DNA of 64,000 nt from Erodium maritimum (Eukaryota > Streptophyta > Magnoliopsida > Geraniales > Geraniaceae). The stretch's first letter is position 1, and the number at the start of each line of letters is the position of its first letter. Under the pieces are notes generated by a model. The model saw only the letters and a program-made list of their open reading frames with translations. It ran no database searches and was not told the DNA's origin. The position numbers and the translations under genes are program-made. Location of the stretch: the NCBI GenBank assembly GCA_963921825.1, contig OY997596.1:625001-689000 (forward strand), given 5' to 3'. This document shows, piece by piece, positions 57,231 to 64,000 of the stretch.

Positions 57231-57770
57231 GGGCGGTGAAAGGCTTACGGGAACAACATAGTGGTTTAACGACCATTATACCTTGGGATTCATCACCCCC
57301 GACATCAAAGCGATGATTTTTTCGTCCACCTTGGCTATATCATAATAGTCTAGGGTTCCCAAATCCTCGACGAATAAGAGGTCATCGAGTATCTGTTGGA
57401 GATCGGAGATAACAGCCGCCCCAAGGCCACTGATGTTACCGCCCCTAACGACGAGGTTGTGTAGGGAAACTCCCATGGTGGGGGCGACGGAGGCGGTGGT
57501 CATGGAGGAGGTCGGATCATAGAAAGTTATAAAGAAGGTGGTGGATACGACGAAGGCCGAAGTGGAGGTGGGAACGACAAAGGTGGTCACAATGACGAGG
57601 GTTACGATAAAGGTGGTGGAGGTCGTGGTAGTAGACGCGGAGCCCGAGGTGGTGAGAGAGGTCACATGGCCAAGGACTGCGAGCAAGATGGTGACGAAGA
57701 TGGAGGAAGGTGTGGAGGTGACAGGAGTAATTGATTGGTGCATCGTTCCACAATTGTCAGTCATGTGATT
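57231..57770 (+). pseudogene. Cold-shock-domain/glycine-rich zinc-knuckle protein retrocopy
   Basis: From the ATG at 57238 the sequence reads MGGERLTGT, stop, WFND, then LGFITPD, matching the start and RNA-binding motif (GFGFITP) of plant cold-shock-domain proteins. Shifted frames give DDFFVH and VIEYLLEIG. The Gly-rich tail follows at about 57530-57720, with GHMAKDCEQ, the second half of a CCHC zinc knuckle. Family members are nucleic-acid chaperones. Stops and several frameshifts make this a dead copy. It shows no introns. Confidence 0.75.
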
Positions 57771-58587
57771 GGAGGTTAGTCCCGCAAACTATTATGTTTG
57801 GGGCTTCTAGCTTTGGGGTTAAGTTGTAGGTGGTGTCTTTTTTGTTTCCTTCTGTTGGGTTTTGTGGGATAAAGGATAAAGTGATAAGGTGTACCTGTCA
57901 GTCGTTATTGCTCGGGTGATTTTTGGCCCGATGCAAACTATGGTGTGGTATTAATTGGGCTTGGGTAGGCCAACTATAGAGCCTAGGGTCTTGAACACCA
58001 TCGTTATGTGGTTGCGCAGTAAACTTTGAGTGGTTTCTGACGACATATTAGGGGATTTGGATGAACGCGATATCACATGGGAAGGGGTAACATGGTCCTG
58101 GTTTGTGGTTTAACTGGATACTAACTCATATGGGTAGGTCGGTTTTGAGGGGGTGACAATCAAATCGCCGAGGGGTGCTACGCGCCCTCGTCTTTTCCAA
58201 TGAATATTAAAAGAATTGATGAGAGGTTTGCTGGTACTACCGTGTCACTGGTCTTTAGGTGGTTGAGGTACCACCAAATACCAGCAGGTTTAATTACGAA
58301 AGTCCAACCCAAATGCAAACAACTCATTTCAGACAAATATCACACACAAATAGGACTTCGGGTTCTCAAGTAGTCAAGTATAATCTATGCTAAAATACCA
58401 TGTTAAATTCGTGTACAGACCAAGCAACACATTCAAAGACCGTACACAACGAACACACCAACTACATTAAAATCGGACATTCTTCCTAAACAACAACTCA
58501 TCAAAGATCTCTGTCCTTTCACAAGGATCAACGAGTCAAAGAACATTCCAAATCCCACCTAATCTTCACTACAAACCAAGTCAGCCC
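57771..58587. other. Intergenic spacer
   Basis: No gene recognised. The right part (58350-58587) is probably the 3' UTR of the UPF0496 gene on the minus strand. Confidence 0.45.
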
Positions 58588-60754
58588 TCAACCCGACCCA
58601 CGACCCACCACTTCCTCAAGCAACAAAGACCTCGCCCGATTCACAGTAGCGAAACAGAGACAAATCCGTTCCTCGAGATCCCTCATCTGATCCACAAACT
58701 TGACCCGATTCTTACACAACAACCTCAGCACCTCCCGAACCGGATGCTTGTCCCTCCCCCTCTCCAAAGCGAACTTAACGTTCTTCTTATCGTCCTCAAC
58801 GGCGTCGTATAACAGCACCACGAGCCTCTCGATGGTCTCGAGCTCCCCGAGCAGCACGAACGCGCCACGTGCAGCCGCCTCCAGCTGCGCCACGTGGCCG
58901 ACCTCCCTCCTCGCGAACGCGCAACACAACGGAGCCGCCGCCAGGAGCCCGAGCGCGTGGGCCGTGATCACGGCGGCGGAGACGGCCACTCCGACGACGG
59001 TTCCGATGAGGCAGATAGCTGATCCGGCTTTGGCGGTTCGGATGAGCCGGGCTCGGGAGCGTGACTCGCGGTCGAGCTGATGCTTGAGTCGCAAGAAACA
59101 CTGATCCGGGTTCGTTTCGAGGCCGGAGGAAGGGAATGGATTAGTTTCGAGGTCGAATTCGAGGAAGACGTCGAAGGCGCGGTCGCATTGGGGCTGCGAG
59201 AGGGGGCGGCCGAGCGAGAGCGCGTCGAGGAGGGCGTGGAGAGGCGCGTAGAGGATCCGGGCCCGGTGGATGGATTGGTGGAGGAGGAGGCAGAGGCGTG
59301 AGCTTCTCTCGCTGTGGTCGAAGTAGGATTTGACCAAACTGGTCAAGGCGTTGACTTTGACCAGGCTCAGTGCCTCGTCGACGCATTGCTTGTTGGGCTG
59401 AAGGATTTGGTCTAGCAACAGCTGCACGTGTCCTTCTCGGTCCTGAACCTGACCTTCTTCGCTGTTCTCGTAGGGGTTGAGTACGTGGATCTTTGACCAC
59501 ATCTCGTTGTAGGAGCTGGTTTGGACGGCTTGGATGTACTCGCGGCTGAGGTTTACAGTGGGGGAGAGGGCATGGGAGCCCGATCTCGGCGTGCCGTCGG
59601 TCGAAGTTCCTGCTGTGGCAAAGTAACATTTTTTCAGTGCATTTAATTAATAGCGTTACCTAAATGTGATGTGACATAAATGATGTTAAGAAGATAAAGT
59701 ATAGCTACTCATGTTATATGGGAAACTGGCTCAAAAAAATGGTTTTTGAACGGTTGGGGCGAAGAGTTTGTCGTATTTGTCAATTCACACTCATAGTAAG
59801 TTCGCATAAATTGTCGTTTGTGGCCACTTGTCATGTGACAGTTACCCCAGTTGGCACATTGTAGAGCTAATTGAGTTGTGAGGTGTGGGGGAAATCATCC
59901 AAAATTCATCGAATTCGCATAAGGAAAGCAACACGAGTTAAAAGATGCTCTAAGCAATGCTAAAAAGTTGGTAGAATGAAACAAGAAATACATTGAAAAT
60001 GAACGATAAAACGAATCAGGCCATGTGTAACAAAAGGAAAGGTCGATGAGGTGTGGGCCAGGAGCGTCTGGTTTTTAACGATAGCGCTATATGACGCGCC
60101 ATCGTCCACAAAGCCCTTTCCATCCCCCCTCCGTGTCAGTGAGCGTCATGTCAACACTAGCGCTCACAATACAACTCTAGCGCCTGTATGGCATACCCTC
60201 GATGGGGATGCTCGCAGGTATTTACACAAACACCTTGTGTAAATACTAAATACCCTCGATGGAGCGCCCTGGTTTTTAACGATGGCGCTATGTGACTCCT
60301 ACCGCCCTCTCCCCGCCAGTGAGCGTCTTGTCAACACTAACCCTCGCATCGCGGCTTTAACGCATATATGGCATTCCCTCGACGGGGATGCCATCAGGCG
60401 TTTTCACAAACACCTTGTGCGCACGAAACCCATTACCCAGCCAAATTAAAGTTCTTTCAGGCATTTTCACAAACACCTTGTGTGCACAAAACTCACTAAC
60501 ATTTCTCTACTCACAAACACCCCCATTTCCCAAACACCTAGTTCTCATCAAGCCCATCAGCCAGACAAAGTAAAGATCTTTCACGCCTTTTAACAAACAC
60601 CTTAAGTGCACAAAACCCAGAAACATTCACTTTACTTACGACATCTTCGAGCTCGGTTTCGGTTCTTACCTTGTGATTGCGCGGGGTGGGCGTTAACGTT
60701 GGTGGTGGCCGGAGACGACGAGGACGACGATTTGAAGGAGAGACAATGCAGCAT
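58588..60754 (-). CDS. UPF0496 (DUF677) family protein
   Basis: Plant-specific protein of unknown molecular function, related to AT3G19330 and the AT14A-like group. Exon 1 is 60754-60670, exon 2 is 59609-58588, and the split glycine codon keeps the frame. The product is 368 aa. Exon 1 encodes a Ser-rich start (MLHCLSFKSSSSSS). Conserved segments are LSREYIQAVQTSSYNEMW (about 49-66), a helical middle, a hydrophobic stretch at about 225-257 (ICLIGTVVGVAVSAAVI) likely to be one or two membrane segments, and a helical C-terminal part. The ATG was chosen because it starts the conserved MLxCLS leader and precedes a good donor CAAG|GTAAGA. Exon 2 is much more GC-rich than the intron. Confidence 0.88.
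60065..60490. repeat. Direct repeats in the UPF0496 intron
   Basis: Segments of about 180 bp starting at 60074 and 60271 share TGGTTTTTAACGAT, GCGCTAT, GTCAACACTA and ATGGCAT-CCCTCGA. The motif TTTCACAAACACCTTGTG follows at about 60223, 60400 and 60466. They look like local duplications within the intron. Confidence 0.8.
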
Positions 60755-62640
60755 TTTCTGGGTTTAGAGCGCTGAACTCGCCGGAGATTCTGAACTGTCG
60801 GTACAGTTGAAAAAAGTCTGTAGATTGTTCGGAGTTGGTTCCGGTGGAGTGTAAGTTGTTTATGGCTCATTGCGTGGCTTGTCTGGTAAGAAATGAGGCT
60901 CTTTTTGGTAATAAATGGAAGTTAGGAAAAAACATTACTTTATCCTTATTTAGATGAATGATCATTTAATTTTATTGTCTTCTGTACGTTATCCGTTATT
61001 ATTGCGTCATCTATTTGTATTTTCGGAGCTGATATTATAATTATTTATTTTTGAAATATGATATTATAAGAACAATTTGAATATTATGTATTTTTTTAGC
61101 ATAATAAGTTCAACTTTATTACGGAAGTCATAGGAAATGATTTAGGTATAGTCTCAGACGGACTCAGGATGTTGATGCTAACCTGTAACAACAATCGTTG
61201 TTTATCATCGTGGCTTTGATATTCAATAAAAATATATATAAAAATACATATTAACAATGACTATTCCAAATGTTTATTTAGCAGCCTAACCCTATTCTCA
61301 TGAGTAGACACATCTATCACTTCTCCTGATTCTATTTGGGTGGATAAGTGGTGTCTAAAATACTCGGCGGTCCCACGATGGAGTCCCCATTTGATGAAGA
61401 ACGTGAGGTAGTTGGTAGTTCTCCAGGGTAAGAAGGAGACTTGGGCTCGAGTTGTGTTAAATCCCATTAAGGCGAGACTTGTCTCCTCAAAAACGTCTCG
61501 CTCTCCCGTTTTTGATTCATTGGACACGAGGAGACTGTATAACATACCTCTCTTGTAACCGAGGTATAGTTGGTTATGACATAAAAACTAGACGACAATA
61601 CACGTAAGTTAGCGAGAAAAACAGAGAAACCAATCCCTCTTCGACCTAAAACCAATCATGGGTGTTTATTTACAACTTATACATCGCCCAATGTTCATGA
61701 AATAACCAGATAAAGGTGTGGTTTGGCTGTGAAGCTCTGAGAACGGTGGTGGATGACGATCAGTAGCAATCAATTGTGATGGGAACGAGACACATCTCTT
61801 CCCCGCATGTGCCTCATTGGATTTTTCGAGGCTGCATATTAGACATCGCCCGATTATTTGGGCCAACAAAGACCCCTTTAACTCTATCGTCGACCGTGCA
61901 CTCGCTCCGATGTGGGAAGCTAACACAGAAAATGGGGTAATCGCCGTAAGAGGGACTCGCGGATCATTGCCGGATACACATCATCCAGTGAAAGAGTCAT
62001 CGTTTTTAGTGAGGGGGTCCCCAATTTTTTCTCGGTGGCAATACGTAACGCTAAAACAATTTGAAGGGGGGGGGGGGGGAGGGAACACCTTAAAAATGAC
62101 AAGAAATTATAAAAACAAAAAAAATTGAGGGGAGCACATGTCTCTCAACGCCTACGTGGGTCTTTCACTGACATCATCCTTCAGATACAATGATACTGAG
62201 GTGTAGAAGTACGGTAAAAAACAACAACACAACCGTAAGAATGAAGAAATTCACGAACAGTTTTTTAGTGATGACAATCTTACACGACAACGATATCATG
62301 AGCTGGCCTTTGTCTTCAATTTGATCCTTAAAGAGTGTATATACTTATTCGAAACTAACAATTTTACTTTTACAAATTCAATTTTTAAAAAGAAAATTTT
62401 TTCCAAATTTCATGGGTGCCCAAATGTCATGGGGCCCAAATCTTACACCCGATCAAATCCATATCTGTCTTGGGCCGTGAATGGACCCTTATCGGGCCAT
62501 CTTTTAGGCCCCAAAACAACAATGAGTTAGCGCTAAAATCACGCGAAGCCTACAACGGACACCAAGAATATTCTCCATTAAAGAAATTTAAAAATTAAAA
62601 CCAAGCATTATAATAATAAAACACATAAACAGAAATGAAA
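60755..62640. other. Intergenic region between UPF0496 and carrier genes
   Basis: The bases next to 60755 are the UPF0496 5' UTR and promoter. A minus frame at 61261-61545 reads smoothly (ATG for MGFNTTRAQ at 61467) but matches no family I know. A G14 run lies at 62067-62080. Nothing else could be supported. Confidence 0.45.
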
Positions 62641-63331
62641 TATCGAAAATAAAAAATATATCCTCTTCCTCTCTCTCAGCACTCAGCCGAGCCAAACCCA
62701 TATGATCCTCTGCTCAGTCGCCTCTTCTCGCGTCACACACACTGATCCGATTCGATTACGTTACCACATTTTCAATCCCATCGGAGCCAATGCAATCTCC
62801 TCCAACCGATGATCTCCACCACCGTTGATTTCGCCGGCGATCCCCTTTTCACGGCGCAAGCCCTCGCCGGTGATGACCTGAGTTTCTCCTCCGCCCTTCT
62901 CGTGGGGGATTGCGCGGCCACCAATCGTCAATCTTCTCCACGATGATGCATTCTCGGTTATTTTCCTAGTCGTTCTCGTTGTTAATTTTGGCTTCTCGGT
63001 CTTTCTTTGACCTAAATCCATTTCTGGGTCTTGGTGGGTCTTGGTACTAGTGCATCTGATTATGTTGAATTGATCGATTTGAGAATTTCATCTTTGATTT
63101 GGTGAAAATTTGAATCGTTTTTGTGTTTATGTGATTGGGTTCTATTCGGTCTGGGTTGATATTGACTGGATTGTAGATATTTGGAGTGAGGCTTTTCATG
63201 GGGTTTTAGATTAGTGAGGGATTGAAGATTGGTACTCACATTTTGATGAACTGAGTCAATACTGTAGTTGAGGCCTTGATAGCTTGTTAATTGTGTGGGA
63301 AAGAAGTGGGTTGAGGTTATCTTTTGGTAAG
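62641..63331 (+). promoter_or_regulatory. Leader/promoter region of the carrier gene
   Basis: An AT-rich AAATATATCC at about 62655 is followed by CT-rich sequence (CCTCTTCCTCTCTCTC), a common plant arrangement around a transcription start. A long leader up to 63331, possibly with an intron after about 62960, precedes the ATG. Confidence 0.4.
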
Positions 63332-63752
63332 ATGGTGGAAAAAACTAAGAATGGGGATGGGACGCCGTCCCCGCCCAAGTCTGTTGGGCGCAATCTCAGC
63401 CCGGGTGTGACGCTAGATCATGTGATGTTGGCTTTGCGAGAGACGAAAGAAGAGAGGGAGCTGAGGATTCGGAGTCTGTTTAATTTCTTTGACAAATCAA
63501 GTATAGGGTATCTGGACTATGCACAGATTGTTGCTGGGCTCTCTGCTTTGAATATACCCGTGGAGTACAAGTATGCCAAAGATTTGTTGTGTATGGTTGA
63601 TGCTAACAATGGTGGGAGAGTAGAGTACCAAGAGTTCAGGCGCTACATGGATGATAAGGAGCTTGAGCTTTACCGCATATTTCAAAACATTGATGTTGAA
63701 CATAATGGTTGCATTTTGCCCGAGGAGCTTTACGATGCCCTTCTTAGGGCAG
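63332..63752 (+). CDS. Ca2+-dependent mitochondrial ATP-Mg/phosphate-type carrier, first exon (partial)
   Basis: N-terminal regulatory region of a mitochondrial adenine-nucleotide/phosphate carrier of the SCaMC/APC type, which sits in the inner mitochondrial membrane. The 140 residues encoded hold EF-hand-like loops at about 54-65 (DKSSIGYLD), 90-101 ([12 protein letters not shown]) and 121-132 ([12 protein letters not shown]). The joining segment [16 protein letters not shown] is nearly invariant in this family (compare AT5G51050). The first loop ends in Gln rather than Glu at the last ligand position, so it may not bind Ca2+. The ATG chosen gives [10 protein letters not shown] and precedes the conserved block by about 25 residues. 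The exon ends at GCAG|GTAATC. The remaining EF-hand and six-helix carrier domain lie beyond the window. Confidence 0.85.
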
Positions 63753-64000
63753 GTAATCCCATTCCCATAATCTTTTTAATTAACTAAATCTTCTTTTATT
63801 TATAATATATTTGTTATGGTACTCTCACAACTGACATTCCATGGCAAATAAAACTGTAACGTTAGATCTAGTATGTAACTCTAGCTATGGCAGTAAACAT
63901 ATCATATGTTCATTTTTTTATGGTTCTTCTGTATAGATACGTTATGTAATCAAGTATTTAGAAGTAGCATTTATAATATCTGTTCTGAAGTTAGAGGTGT
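63753..64000 (+). other. Start of intron 1 of the carrier gene
   Basis: Begins GTAATC and is AT-rich to the window end; in-frame stop at 63785-63787. No second exon is visible. Confidence 0.7.

Noticed and set aside
57276..57764. 162-codon Thr/Ser-rich minus frame
   Set aside because: Antisense shadow of the glycine-rich tail of the cold-shock-domain pseudogene.
59141..59629. 162-codon minus frame and other frames opposite or beside UPF0496
   Set aside because: High GC in exon 2 keeps several frames open; only the frame with UPF0496 motifs is conserved.
61261..61545. 94-codon minus frame as a gene
   Set aside because: It reads smoothly but has no recognisable family, promoter or intron evidence; kept only as a note in the spacer entry.

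Overview
This window is nuclear DNA of a eudicot plant. Its genes have many short exons with GT-AG introns in AT-rich sequence, and the space between them is packed with plant transposons. The species cannot be named from the sequence. Few of the open frames are genes. Most are chance frames inside transposons, introns or AT-rich spacer.

Four loci look functional. (1) A 29-exon GH38 alpha-mannosidase on the minus strand (19238-29574, 1022 aa model). (2) A 16-exon SUVH4/KRYPTONITE-type histone H3K9 methyltransferase on the minus strand (36251-42089, 717 aa model). (3) A two-exon UPF0496 (DUF677) gene on the minus strand (58588-60754, 368 aa). (4) The first coding exon of a Ca2+-dependent mitochondrial ATP-Mg/phosphate-type carrier on the plus strand (63332-63752, running off the right edge). 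The mannosidase and SUVH4 lie next to each other in the same orientation. Their Arabidopsis relatives AT5G13980 and AT5G13960 are also neighbours, so this looks like an ancient syntenic block. The genes do not form a pathway.

Broken genes: a DUF2828/vWA gene with an in-frame stop and a partial tandem copy (2-2145), a Harbinger-associated ORF1-like relic (17012-18410), a cytosolic serine hydroxymethyltransferase fragment inside an LTR (44806-45185), a cold-shock-domain protein retrocopy (57231-57770), and two RNase H-like fragments.

Mobile DNA fills most of the rest, and many insertions can be bounded by target-site duplications (TSDs). A tRNA-type SINE lies at 4058-4221. Three poly(A)- or A-rich-tailed retroposons lie at 2529-3378, 29977-31416 and 31661-33790. 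A solo LTR lies at 8181-8519, and a defective Ty1/copia element at 11509-15866. Two very long solo LTRs of one family lie at 44496-47888 and 54305-57038. Mutator-like foldback elements lie at 42715-44022 and 49353-53656, the second holding another at 49656-51652. hAT-type elements lie at 7564-7776, 33007-33717 and 52269-52642, and MITEs occupy mannosidase introns. The most unusual parts are the nested Mutator-like block at 49-54 kb and the LTR that carries a host SHMT first-exon piece and has itself split an older RNase H-like relic.
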